A stretch of DNA of 11,596 nucleotides from Erysipelotrichia bacterium (lineage in GTDB: Bacteria; Bacillota_I; Bacilli_A; Erysipelotrichales; Erysipelotrichaceae), in assembly GCA_009916335.1 (NCBI GenBank), contig SAAR01000086.1, positions 1 to 11,596 of the forward strand, written 5' to 3'. The notes beneath the pieces are model-generated. The model was given only the letters and a program-made list of their open reading frames with translations. It made no database searches and had not been told where the DNA came from. Shown piece after piece: positions 1 through 10,214 of this stretch. The translations under genes and the position numbers were made by a program. Every line of letters starts with the position of its first letter. Within the stretch, counting starts at the first letter, position 1.

Positions 1-1
1 A

Positions 2-3014
<3,013 letters not shown>

Positions 3015-3016
3015 CG

Positions 3017-4129
3017 ATGGCAGAAAAAAGAGATTATTATGAAGTCCTAGGCATTAAAAAAGGGGCAAGTGATGATGAAATCAAAAAAGCGTATCGAAAG
3101 ATGGCTAAAAAATACCACCCAGATGTAAATAAAGAAGCTGGAGCGGAAGAAAAGTTTAAAGAAATTAATGAAGCGTATGAAGTGTTAAGCGATTCACAAA
3201 AGAAAGCAACCTACGATCAGTTTGGTCATGCAGGTATGGATGGTGCTAGCTTTGGTGGACAAGGTTTTGGTGGACAAGGCTTTGGTGGCTTTGAAGATAT
3301 TTTTGGCTCTTTCTTTGGAGGAGGTTTTGGTGGTGGATCACGCCGCCAACAAAGTGGTCCTCGCAAAGGAAATGATCGTTTTATGCAAATGCGTATTGAT
3401 TTTATGGATGCCATCTTTGGTAAAAGTGAACAAATTACTTTAGAAGTAGATGAACAATGTTCACACTGTCATGGTAGTGGTGCAGAAAGTGCGAGTGATG
3501 TAGAAACTTGCCCAACCTGTCATGGTAGTGGAAGAGTGATTACTCAACAGCGTACAGCATTTGGTACATTCCAAAGTGAATCTGTTTGTCCAGAGTGTCA
3601 TGGAACAGGTAAGAAAATTAAAAAGAAATGTCATAAATGTAATGGAAGAGGATATGAACATAAACGTGTTAAGTTAGATATTAAGATTCCAGCAGGAATT
3701 CAAAGTGGTCAGCAAGTACGAGTTTCAAATAAAGGGGAACGTGGTATGAATGGAGGACCAAATGGAGATTTATACATTGAAATCTTAGTTGGACGTCATA
3801 GTAGTTTTGTGCGTGATGGTAATGATATTCGTATTTCGATTCCTATTAGTAATGTCGATGCAACGTTAGGTTGTGAAGTAGATGTTCCAACGGTCTATGG
3901 TGATGTGTCATTGAAGATTCCAGCAGGTACACAAAGTGGAACACAGATGCGTTTAAAAGGAAAAGGTGTAAAATCAGCAAGAGGTGGACAGGGAGATCAA
4001 TATGTAGAGATTAAAGTTGAAATTCCTACGAAACTTTCTAAAGAAGAAAAAGACCTTTATGAAAAAATAAGAAATGCTAGTAAAAAAGGGGATTCACCTT
4101 TTGAAAAGTTTAAAAAAGCATTTCGTTAA
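3017..4129 (+). CDS. dnaJ: Chaperone DnaJ (Hsp40, class A)
   Basis: Co-chaperone that stimulates DnaK ATPase activity and delivers substrates. It has 370 residues, the usual length for full DnaJ. All class A parts are present: the J domain (about 5-70) with the HPD motif at H34-P35-D36; a Gly/Phe-rich linker (about 71-112) with repeated GGQGFG; and a zinc-binding region with four CxxCxGxG motifs at C148/C151, C165/C168, C191/C194 and C205/C208. The C-terminal beta-sandwich substrate domain runs to the end. The start is fixed by GGAGGG at 3005-3010, six bases upstream and inside the end of the deacetylase gene. An intrinsic terminator follows ten bases after the stop. It is last in the operon with dnaK and the deacetylase. 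Confidence 0.98.
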   Translation: MAEKRDYYEVLGIKKGASDDEIKKAYRKMAKKYHPDVNKEAGAEEKFKEINEAYEVLSDSQKKATYDQFGHAGMDGASFGGQGFGGQGFGGFEDIFGSFFGGGFGGGSRRQQSGPRKGNDRFMQMRIDFMDAIFGKSEQITLEVDEQCSHCHGSGAESASDVETCPTCHGSGRVITQQRTAFGTFQSESVCPECHGTGKKIKKKCHKCNGRGYEHKRVKLDIKIPAGIQSGQQVRVSNKGERGMNGGPNGDLYIEILVGRHSSFVRDGNDIRISIPISNVDATLGCEVDVPTVYGDVSLKIPAGTQSGTQMRLKGKGVKSARGGQGDQYVEIKVEIPTKLSKEEKDLYEKIRNASKKGDSPFEKFKKAFR

Positions 4130-4138
4130 GTAAAAGAG

Positions 4139-4166
4139 AAAAACTGGGTGTAGGCTCAGTTTTTTT
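4139..4166 (+). terminator. Intrinsic terminator of the dnaK-dnaJ operon
   Basis: The stem AAAAACTGGG / CTCAGTTTTT has ten pairs including one G.U and a six-base loop (TGTAGG). It ends in a run of seven T. It begins ten bases after the dnaJ stop codon. Confidence 0.85.
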
Positions 4167-4193
4167 ACTATTTTAATGACATACTTAAAGAGT

Positions 4194-4231
4194 GTTTATA
4201 CAAAAAAACAGCGCTGTTTTTTTGTATAAAC
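4194..4231. repeat. Perfect 38-bp palindrome
   Basis: Each 19-base arm matches the reverse complement of the other without mismatch or spacer. The left arm is GTTTATAC, seven A, then CAGC; the axis lies between 4212 and 4213. It could form a cruciform or an RNA hairpin of about 17 pairs. Its T run lies inside the stem rather than after it, so it is not a standard intrinsic terminator. It is not the CIRCE heat-shock operator. It lies between the dnaJ terminator and the promoter of the dehydrogenase gene. Its function is unknown. Confidence 0.9.
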
Positions 4232-4295
4232 TGTAAGCGATTACTAAAAAAGATTATTTTTTTGATACGTCGACCATAAACAAAAAAATCAAGAG

Positions 4296-4323
4296 TTGTT
4301 TTATCTTTTTTTCGTGCTATGAT
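4296..4323 (+). promoter_or_regulatory. Extended -10 promoter of the SDR gene
   Basis: The -35-like TTGTTT (4296-4301) is followed by a 16-base spacer ending in TGC and the -10 box TATGAT (4318-4323), giving the extended TGn-TATGAT form. The predicted start of transcription is near 4330. AGGAGG follows at 4335-4340, twelve bases before the ATG, which is slightly long. Confidence 0.6.
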
Positions 4324-4352
4324 GAAAATATATTAGGAGGATTTATATACAT

Positions 4353-5162
4353 ATGAATCGTTTTGGAAACAAAGTTATGTTGATTACTGGAGCTACTTCA
4401 GGAATCGGAAAAGCAGTTGCATTGCGTGCAGCGATGGAAGGGGCAACAGTAATTGCTGTTGGACGTAATGAAGAAAGAGGGAATGCGGTTGTTGATGAAA
4501 TCGCAAAGGAAGAAGGAAAAGCAGTATTTATGAAATGTGATGTAAGTGATGTCGAACAAGTAAAACAATTATTTACAAACATTCAAGAAAAATACGGTAA
4601 GATTGATGTTGCAATTAATAACGCAGGGGTTGTTGGTGCAAGTAAAACAGTAGAGGAATTAGCTGATGATGATTGGTTAAATGTGATTAATGCTAATTTA
4701 AATTCATGTTTTTACTGCTGTCGTGAAGAAGTGAAATTAATGAAAGAAAACGGTGGTGCTATCGTGAATGTGTCAAGTGTTGCAGGTATGAGAGGATTCC
4801 CATCTGCTGCAGCATATGTAGCTAGTAAACATGGTGTTAGTGGATTAACAAAAGCCGTTGCTGTAGATTATGCAACGAAAGGAATTACATGTAATGCCAT
4901 CTGTCCTGCAGGAACGGATACACCACTTAAAGAAAGAAGTTCAGCTGGTATTAAAGAAAGAATGGCTGAATTAGCTGCACAAGGAAAAGATCCTATGGAA
5001 TGGTTAAAAAACTCTATGCTATCTGGAAAAACAGAAACATTGCAAAAACGCAATGCAACACCAGAAGAACAAGCTGCAACGATTCTTTACTTTGCAAGTG
5101 ATGAAGCAAGACATATTACTGGCTCTATTGTAGCGAGTGATGGTGGATTTACTACTTACTAG
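4353..5162 (+). CDS. Short-chain dehydrogenase/reductase (classical SDR)
   Basis: Predicted cytosolic NAD(P)-dependent oxidoreductase with a Rossmann fold; the substrate cannot be read from sequence. It has 269 residues, in the normal classical SDR range. Motifs are the cofactor loop TGATSGIG (12-19), R38 after the second strand (often seen with NADP use, weak evidence), CDV (62-64), NNAG (89-92), catalytic N114, S141/S142, Y155 and K159 in AAAYVASKHG, and the C-terminal GGFTTY. FabG-like 3-oxoacyl reductases, sugar dehydrogenases and steroid or bile-acid hydroxysteroid dehydrogenases share this pattern. A C-terminal insertion of about 40 residues between the catalytic helix and the TPEEQAATILYFASDEA segment may shape the substrate pocket. 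It is transcribed alone, between its own promoter and a terminator. Confidence 0.92.
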   Translation: MNRFGNKVMLITGATSGIGKAVALRAAMEGATVIAVGRNEERGNAVVDEIAKEEGKAVFMKCDVSDVEQVKQLFTNIQEKYGKIDVAINNAGVVGASKTVEELADDDWLNVINANLNSCFYCCREEVKLMKENGGAIVNVSSVAGMRGFPSAAAYVASKHGVSGLTKAVAVDYATKGITCNAICPAGTDTPLKERSSAGIKERMAELAAQGKDPMEWLKNSMLSGKTETLQKRNATPEEQAATILYFASDEARHITGSIVASDGGFTTY

Positions 5163-5176
5163 AAATTATTAAATGT

Positions 5177-5217
5177 AAAAGCTATCTAATACATTGTTTT
5201 GTATAGATAGCTTTTTT
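5177..5217 (+). terminator. Intrinsic terminator after the SDR gene, possibly bidirectional
   Basis: The long stem pairs AAAAGCTATCTA, a bulged A and TACA with TGTATAGATAGCTTTT. The loop is TTGTTT and a six-T run ends the structure. It sits between convergent genes (SDR + and the WYL regulator -). The A run on the left gives a short U-tract on the opposite strand, so it may also end the WYL transcript. Confidence 0.85.
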
Positions 5218-5243
5218 ATAGAAACGTTAAGATATTCATGGCA

Positions 5244-6230
5244 TTAATTCTTTTTTAATTCATAAACGGCTAATCTATCTTTTAACATTCCAACGATTTG
5301 TTTTCTAATATCTAATGGCTCAATAACCTCACAAAAATTAAGGTATTGGATAGCAAAATATATGATACCCTGTTTAGAGGAATTCAAACTAGCAAAAAAA
5401 TAGTTGTTATCATGTACATCTGGATTAATCATAATATCATGTCCAAATTGATCGATTAAATCATCAAGCATTCGCTTATGGCAATATAAGGTTACTTTGC
5501 ATTCATCATCGCTGAACATAAATTTTTTTCCTTTAGCATATACATAAGGATCAAAAGATTTCTTTAAAGGATCTACTGCTTGTTGCGTGATTTTAATGTT
5601 TTTCATTTTATCAATGCGATAATGACTTAAAGTTGTGTGATTGATTCCTTTACAGATAAGATATAAATTATCATTTTCTTGAATGATGTGATAGGGATGT
5701 ACGGCATAATTATGTTCTCTTTTAGGTATTAGTTTCTTTGTGAAATCGTATGTTAAATATTGAAATTCAATGATTTTTCTTTGTTTAATCGCATCGTTTA
5801 ATAGTTCAATATTATAAAGTAATTCTTTATTTTTAGTTTTTTTGTAATTGGCGATATATACTTGGTTTTTAAACTCTTTTCTTTTGTATTTACTTTGCTT
5901 TGCACAAAGCTTGTCGATCATCTCTGAAGATGCTTTTTCAGGGATATAATGTGCAGAATGAATACAATTACACAATAATTGAATTTCACTATTTTCAAAC
6001 TCACGATCAATTAAATAATATCCTTTACGATTGTCAAGATAAGTGCTAATATCAATGCCGAATTGGATTAAAGCCTCTACATTGTTGATGATCGTACGCT
6101 GACTTACCTCGATATCGTATTTTGTTTTTAATAATTGAATAATTTGTGAATTGCTTAAAATATGATCTTCATCACTAACATTTTTTAATATTTCATAGAT
6201 TGCTAATGCGTAAATTCTAGTATCTGCCAT
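5244..6230 (-). CDS. WYL-domain transcription regulator (HTH-WYL-WCX)
   Basis: Predicted DNA-binding regulator of the DeoR-like WYL family; WYL domains are thought to sense nucleic acids or nucleotides. It has 328 residues, typical for the family. An N-terminal winged HTH (about 1-75) has the recognition-helix region SQRTIINNVEALIQFGI (43-59) and a GYYLIDREFE wing. The WYL domain spans about 135-215, with the pocket segments AVHPYHIIQENDNLYLICKG and LSHYRIDKMKNIKI. The C-terminal part (about 235-325) fits the WCX dimerisation extension. The start at 6230 is supported by AGGAAGG on the minus strand (6239-6245), eight bases upstream. It is divergent from the HIRAN gene across 107 bases and lies about 680 bases from cas9. 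WYL regulators recur beside defence systems including CRISPR-Cas, so control of the HIRAN gene, cas9 or both is plausible but inferred. Confidence 0.88.
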   Translation of the reverse strand: MADTRIYALAIYEILKNVSDEDHILSNSQIIQLLKTKYDIEVSQRTIINNVEALIQFGIDISTYLDNRKGYYLIDREFENSEIQLLCNCIHSAHYIPEKASSEMIDKLCAKQSKYKRKEFKNQVYIANYKKTKNKELLYNIELLNDAIKQRKIIEFQYLTYDFTKKLIPKREHNYAVHPYHIIQENDNLYLICKGINHTTLSHYRIDKMKNIKITQQAVDPLKKSFDPYVYAKGKKFMFSDDECKVTLYCHKRMLDDLIDQFGHDIMINPDVHDNNYFFASLNSSKQGIIYFAIQYLNFCEVIEPLDIRKQIVGMLKDRLAVYELKKN

Positions 6231-6273
6231 AATAATTACCTTCCTATTTTATATAATCATATCATAAACTATT

Positions 6274-6297
6274 CGATATATAAAATTTTGTATAGCG
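6274..6297. promoter_or_regulatory. Operator-like near-palindrome between the WYL and HIRAN genes
   Basis: A 24-bp imperfect inverted repeat has its axis between 6285 and 6286. Its inner 18 bases follow TATAyAAAATTTTrTATA, with one mismatched symmetric pair. The outer CG and CG bases also pair, giving 10 of 12 symmetric pairs. It sits mid-way in the divergent intergenic region, just upstream of the -10-like TATAAT (6305-6310) of the HIRAN gene. This is a natural place for the WYL protein to bind. The sequence is AT-rich, so chance symmetry is possible. Confidence 0.4.
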
Positions 6298-6337
6298 TTT
6301 TAATTATAATAAGAGATATACAGGAGGAATTAAGTTT

Positions 6338-6643
6338 ATGGTTTATATTACAATTACAGGTATGCAACATTATTTTGGTATAGAAGCTTTTAAGATTGGA
6401 CAAAAGATAATGTTAGAAAAAGATGTGGAAAATGATTATGATAGTGAAGCAGTAAGGGTGCTAAGTGAAAGTGGAAATAAATTGGGGTATGTAGCTAATA
6501 GTGTGTATACTGTTGCAAAAGGAACGCATAGTGCAGGTTGGATAGGACATTTGATTGAAGAAGATAAAAGGTTAGCTAAAGTTATGTTTATTACAGGGCA
6601 TTCAGTAATTGCTGAAATTGTAGAAAAGGAAAGTGTGGTATAG
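6338..6643 (+). CDS. Stand-alone HIRAN-domain protein
   Basis: A protein of 101 residues that is almost entirely one HIRAN domain. In eukaryotic HLTF/Rad5 this domain binds 3' single-stranded DNA ends; bacterial stand-alone copies are little studied. Supporting segments are ITGMQHYFG near the N-terminus, LEKDVENDYDSEAVRV in the centre (the family's N-x-x-D-x-x-A-x-x-V pattern), LGYVANS, and the C-terminal KVMFITGHSVIAEI strand. The start follows AGGAGG (6322-6327) by ten bases, and a -10-like TATAAT lies at 6305-6310 without a convincing -35. It is divergent from the WYL regulator and 157 bases upstream of the leader ORF and cas9, with no clear terminator between. Co-transcription into cas9 is therefore possible. 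A role in the CRISPR locus is inference from position only. Confidence 0.8.
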   Translation: MVYITITGMQHYFGIEAFKIGQKIMLEKDVENDYDSEAVRVLSESGNKLGYVANSVYTVAKGTHSAGWIGHLIEEDKRLAKVMFITGHSVIAEIVEKESVV

Positions 6644-6729
6644 AGATAGTCAAATGATGAAGAAAAAAATCATGTTGAAAAATTAAAATCATCGCTTTGA
6701 TTATAAACAGCATTTAATGTTATTTGAAG

Positions 6730-6757
6730 TTATTAATTTTATGAATCATTTTATAAT
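6730..6757 (+). promoter_or_regulatory. Candidate cas9 promoter
   Basis: A consensus -10 TATAAT (6752-6757) follows a weak -35-like TTATTA (6730-6735) by 16 bases. The predicted start near 6764 would give a leader of about 145 bases carrying the 31-codon ORF. The rest of 6644-6800 shows no gene, no array and no strong hairpin. Because the -35 is poor, an activator or read-through from the HIRAN gene may contribute. Confidence 0.4.
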
Positions 6758-6800
6758 GTAGATAGATTTTTAGCTTGTTGAAATAGGAGGTTACAACTTT

Positions 6801-6896
6801 ATGACAGTGTATAATGATGCTAGTTTATATGTATCTTTTGATGAACAGAAAGTGTATAATAAAAGAAAATACATCATTTTACATGTAATTAGATAA
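6801..6896 (+). CDS. 31-residue leader ORF upstream of cas9
   Basis: ATG at 6801 is preceded by a full AGGAGG (6785-6790) ten bases upstream. The frame encodes 31 residues (MTVYNDASLYVSFDEQ..., then a basic and hydrophobic end RKYIILHVIR) and stops with TAA at 6894-6896. The stop directly abuts the cas9 ribosome binding site (6898-6903), with 13 bases from stop to cas9 ATG, which suits translational coupling or a regulatory leader peptide. I recognise no family. It could also be the remnant of a longer gene or a chance frame behind a real Shine-Dalgarno. The strong ribosome binding site is the main argument for translation. Confidence 0.45.
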   Translation: MTVYNDASLYVSFDEQKVYNKRKYIILHVIR

Positions 6897-6909
6897 GAGG
6901 AGGAATTAG

Positions 6910-9900
6910 ATGGGAAGATATGTGTTAGGAATCGATATTGGGATTACGAGTGTAGGATATGGAATTGTAGACGTTGACACTAATACCTTTGTCGATTATG
7001 GTGTTCGCTTATTCAAAGAAGGAACAGCCGCAGAAAATGAAACGCGACGTAGTAGAAGAGGTGGACGTCGGTTAAAATCTAGAAGAACAACAAGAAAAGA
7101 GGATATGAGAAAATTATTACAGTCATATCATATCATTGATGATGGTTTTAGAAGCTTGGATAATCCTTATGATGTTCGTATTAAAGGTTTATCACAACCA
7201 TTAAATAATGATGAATTAGCGACAGCAATTTTTCATATTTTAAAACATAGAGGCAATAGTCTAGAGATGGTTGAAGAAGATGAAGCAAAAGCTAAAGAAT
7301 TGGGTACTACAAAGGCGATTTTAAAAGAAAATGACCAGTTATTAAAAGATGGTTATTTTGTTTGTCAAATTCAAAAAATGCGATTTGATGAAATAGGAAA
7401 AATAAGAGGTAATATAAATAATTTTAGAACAGCTGATTATGTAAATGAAATGCAAAAAATATTCTCTAATCAAAATGTTTCTGATGAATTAAAAGAGAAA
7501 GTACTAGCGTTGATTCAAAGGAGAAGACATTATTCAGATGGACCTGGAAGTTTTATTTCACAGACACCTTATGGTGTTATCTACGATGAAAATGGCAAGA
7601 TTTTAGTTGGAATGATTGATAAAATGCGTGGGAAATGTAGTGTTTTTCCCGATGAATTTAGAGCTGCAAAAATGTCTTATACAGCTGAATTGTTTAATTT
7701 TCTGAATGATTTGAATAACCTATCTGTAAATGATGAAAAATTGACAAAAGAAGAAAAAGAAAAAGTCATTGGAATAATTAATGCAAAAGGGAGTATTACT
7801 CCTAAACAATTAGCTAAGCTATTAGGTGTCGAATTATTAGATATTAAAGGGTTTAGAATTAATACTAAAGAAGAACCAATTTTGACTGAGTTCAAAGGGT
7901 ATAAGTTATTATTAAAATTGTTCAAATCACATGGAAAAGAACAGTTGCTAGAAAATAAGAATTTGCTAGATGAAATTATTGACATTTTAACAAAATCTAA
8001 AGAAGTGAATGAACGATATGAATTGATCAACTCTTTAAATACTGAAATTGGAAAGGATTTAAGTACGGCTTTGTCAAATGCTAGAGGAGTTAGTGGTTAT
8101 CATTCTTTATCGGCTAAAGCAATGAAAATAATCAATGATGAAATGTTGCTTACTAGCATGAATCAAATGCAAATTATTCATTCTTCTAATTTGGTAGTGA
8201 ACGAAAAGCACAATTTAAAAGGACAGAAGAATATATTTGCGGATGATGAAGCAATTTTAAGTCCAGTTGCAAAACGTGCACAAAGAGAAGCTATGAAAGT
8301 GATTAATCGTCTTCGTGAAATATATGGCGAATTTGATAGTATTGTCATTGAAATGACACGTGATAAAAACTCAGATGATCGAAAGAAACGTATACGTGAT
8401 AACCAAAAGTATTTTGAAGGAAAAAATAAAGAAGTTATAGACTTGGTTGGTGAAAATACTCATTTAAACGCAAAAACAAAGCAAAAAATTCGCTTATATA
8501 TCGAACAGAATGGAAAATGTTTATATACAGGAGAATCGTTAGATTTACGTTTAATTATTAATGATCCTACCGCTTATGAAATTGATCATATTTTGCCAAT
8601 TTCTGCTTCTCTTGATGATTCTATGAATAATAAAGTGTTAGTTACACATCAAGCAAATCAAGAAAAAGGGAATTTAACACCAATGATGGCATTCCGTAAA
8701 CACCGCTTTACGAAAGGCAATATAGAAGTCTTTAGAAAAAATGTATTAGCATTAAAACAAAATAAAAACATAACATCGAAAAAGGCTGAATATCTGCTTT
8801 ATGATAAAGATTTAACACAATTTAGCAATATGAGAGATTTTATTAATCGAAATTTAGTAGATACAAGTTATGCTTGTCGTGTTGTATTAAATACATTAAA
8901 TGATTATTTTAAACAAAACGAGATAAATACAAAAGTACATACAATTCGAGGAAAGGCGACTAGTCAGTTTAGAAATAGAATAGGTTTCAAGAAGGATCGA
9001 GATGAAGATTATTCCCATCATGCAATTGATGCATTAATAGTAGCTTCTTTAAAGAAACAAAAAGTAATTAGTGATCTTTTAGCTACGTATAAATGGAATG
9101 ATGTTTATGATGAAAAAACAGGAGAAATTAAATTAGTATCTGATGATCAATACTTTGATGAAAAATATATTGCTTTTCTAAGTGAATTAAAAAATCTAAA
9201 AGTAAGAAAGTTTTCTCATAAAATTGATACAAAAGCTAACCGTTCTATTGCTGATGAAACTATTTACAGCACAAGGATAATTGGCGAAAGTGAAAAAGTA
9301 GTTAAGAAACACAAAGATATATACGATACGAAATTTACAGCATTGGCTGATGATATTCTCAATAAGGAATACGCAAACAAGTATTTAATGGCAATTCATG
9401 ATCCACAAACTTTTGATATTATTATCCAATACGTTCAGCATTGGTTTGAAATGTTTAAAGATGATAAAACCAAAGTAATTTATAATAAAAAGGGAAAGAT
9501 AGAATGTAAGCACAATCCATTAACAGATTACAAAGAAGAATTTGGCTTATTAAAGAAATACTCGAAAAAGGGAAATGGATCAGAAATTACGCAGATGAAG
9601 TATTTTGATGGTGAACTAGGGAATTGTTTATCTATCACACACAAGTATGATACAAAAAACAAGAATGTTGTATTACTTCAAATTTCGCCATATCGAACTG
9701 ATTTCTATAAAACAAAAGAAAATGTTTATAAATTTGTGACAATACGATATAAAGATGTAAAATATGTTTCATCAAAAAAGAAATTCGTAATTGATGCAAA
9801 TTGGTATTTTAACGAAAAAATTAAAAAGGGTATTATGGAAGACGCTGAGTTTGTTTGTTCTTTCCATCGAGACGAATTGATTGGAATTACTAAAGTTGCA

Positions 9901-10158
9901 GGTGAGAAGAAAATTTATTTCGATGCCAACATAGACGACAGAGATTTATGTGATGGAATAACCCCTGAAATTCTTAAATTTACAGCGACAAATGACGATA
10001 AGATGAATAAAATAGAAGTTAAACCAATCTATAAGTATGAACCAAAGCGATTAATGCCTACGATTACTAAAAAGATAATTAAAATTACAAAATATTCCAC
10101 AGATGTTTTAGGAAATTTATACGAAGTGAGAGATTCGGTATTGAAATTAGAGTTTTGA
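6910..10158 (+). CDS. cas9: CRISPR-associated endonuclease Cas9 (type II-A, compact, SaCas9-like)
   Basis: RNA-guided DNA endonuclease that uses crRNA:tracrRNA to cut both strands of invading DNA. At 1082 residues it is near SaCas9 (1053) and much shorter than SpCas9. Nuclease residues are intact: RuvC-I D9 in LGIDIGITSVGYGIVD; an Arg-rich bridge helix at about 43-70; RuvC-II E481 in IVIEMTR; HNH D559/H560 and N583 in EIDHILP and HQANQEKGNLTP; RuvC-III H704 and D707 in YSHHAIDALIVA. The C-terminal wedge and PAM-interacting region aligns by eye with SaCas9 through SHKIDTKANRSI, HDPQTF, KKYSKKGNG, PYRTDFY and KYSTDVLGNLYEV. Candidate PAM contacts are N1028, D1029, K1034, E1036 and R1047. AGGAGG (6898-6903) lies six bases before the ATG. 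The final codons and TGA stop overlap the tracrRNA promoter and a repeat-like sequence. It is predicted to be catalytically active. Confidence 0.98.
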   Translation: MGRYVLGIDIGITSVGYGIVDVDTNTFVDYGVRLFKEGTAAENETRRSRRGGRRLKSRRTTRKEDMRKLLQSYHIIDDGFRSLDNPYDVRIKGLSQPLNNDELATAIFHILKHRGNSLEMVEEDEAKAKELGTTKAILKENDQLLKDGYFVCQIQKMRFDEIGKIRGNINNFRTADYVNEMQKIFSNQNVSDELKEKVLALIQRRRHYSDGPGSFISQTPYGVIYDENGKILVGMIDKMRGKCSVFPDEFRAAKMSYTAELFNFLNDLNNLSVNDEKLTKEEKEKVIGIINAKGSITPKQLAKLLGVELLDIKGFRINTKEEPILTEFKGYKLLLKLFKSHGKEQLLENKNLLDEIIDILTKSKEVNERYELINSLNTEIGKDLSTALSNARGVSGYHSLSAKAMKIINDEMLLTSMNQMQIIHSSNLVVNEKHNLKGQKNIFADDEAILSPVAKRAQREAMKVINRLREIYGEFDSIVIEMTRDKNSDDRKKRIRDNQKYFEGKNKEVIDLVGENTHLNAKTKQKIRLYIEQNGKCLYTGESLDLRLIINDPTAYEIDHILPISASLDDSMNNKVLVTHQANQEKGNLTPMMAFRKHRFTKGNIEVFRKNVLALKQNKNITSKKAEYLLYDKDLTQFSNMRDFINRNLVDTSYACRVVLNTLNDYFKQNEINTKVHTIRGKATSQFRNRIGFKKDRDEDYSHHAIDALIVASLKKQKVISDLLATYKWNDVYDEKTGEIKLVSDDQYFDEKYIAFLSELKNLKVRKFSHKIDTKANRSIADETIYSTRIIGESEKVVKKHKDIYDTKFTALADDILNKEYANKYLMAIHDPQTFDIIIQYVQHWFEMFKDDKTKVIYNKKGKIECKHNPLTDYKEEFGLLKKYSKKGNGSEITQMKYFDGELGNCLSITHKYDTKNKNVVLLQISPYRTDFYKTKENVYKFVTIRYKDVKYVSSKKKFVIDANWYFNEKIKKGIMEDAEFVCSFHRDELIGITKVAGEKKIYFDANIDDRDLCDGITPEILKFTATNDDKMNKIEVKPIYKYEPKRLMPTITKKIIKITKYSTDVLGNLYEVRDSVLKLEF

Positions 10159-10169
10159 TAGGTTATAAT
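10141..10169 (+). promoter_or_regulatory. tracrRNA promoter overlapping the cas9 3' end
   Basis: TTGAAA (10141-10146) and a perfect TATAAT (10164-10169) are separated by the optimal 17 bases. The -35 lies in the last cas9 codons and the -10 just beyond the TGA stop (10156-10158). The predicted start is near G10176. This is the best sigma-A-type promoter in the window. Confidence 0.8.
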
Positions 10170-10214
10170 AAAGATGGTCAAAGTCTAACAAAATTTAATA
10201 TGACCTAACAAAAC
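10152..10214 (+). repeat. Inverted pair: degenerate repeat-like segment and tracrRNA anti-repeat
   Basis: Bases 10152-10172 match the reverse complement of 10194-10214 at 18 of 21 positions. One of the three differences would be a G.U pair in RNA, giving 19 of 21 pairs. The 21-base loop is 10173-10193. Similarity stops at GTTTT on one side, the expected 5' edge of a CRISPR repeat, and after 21 bases on the other. The left copy contains the cas9 stop codon and the tracrRNA -10 box. In RNA this would be a repeat:anti-repeat duplex in cis. Confidence 0.8.

Noticed and set aside
3226..3414. Antisense open frame inside dnaJ
   Set aside because: It is the complement of the Gly-rich G/F linker, giving a Pro/Lys-rich string without a ribosome binding site. 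The other antisense frames in dnaK, dnaJ, SDR and cas9 are likewise explained by the real genes.
4194..4231. Palindrome read as CIRCE operator or intrinsic terminator
   Set aside because: It lacks the CIRCE arms TTAGCACTC/GAGTGCTAA and spacer, and its T run is inside the stem instead of following it.
6644..6800. CRISPR array, second tracrRNA or small gene upstream of cas9
   Set aside because: No repeated units, no CAAGG-nexus-terminator pattern and only a very short frame (ATGATGAAG..., about ten codons) were found.
6855..6860. Second TATAAT as a cas9 promoter inside the leader ORF
   Set aside because: No acceptable -35 at 15-19 bases: TTGATG at 6838-6843 is only 11 bases away. The TG directly abuts the box without the extra base of an extended -10.
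10095..10122. Upstream promoter for a long tracrRNA (TTCCAC, 16 bases, TTATAC)
   Set aside because: Both boxes are poor matches; not listed as a feature. A long form could equally come from cas9 read-through.
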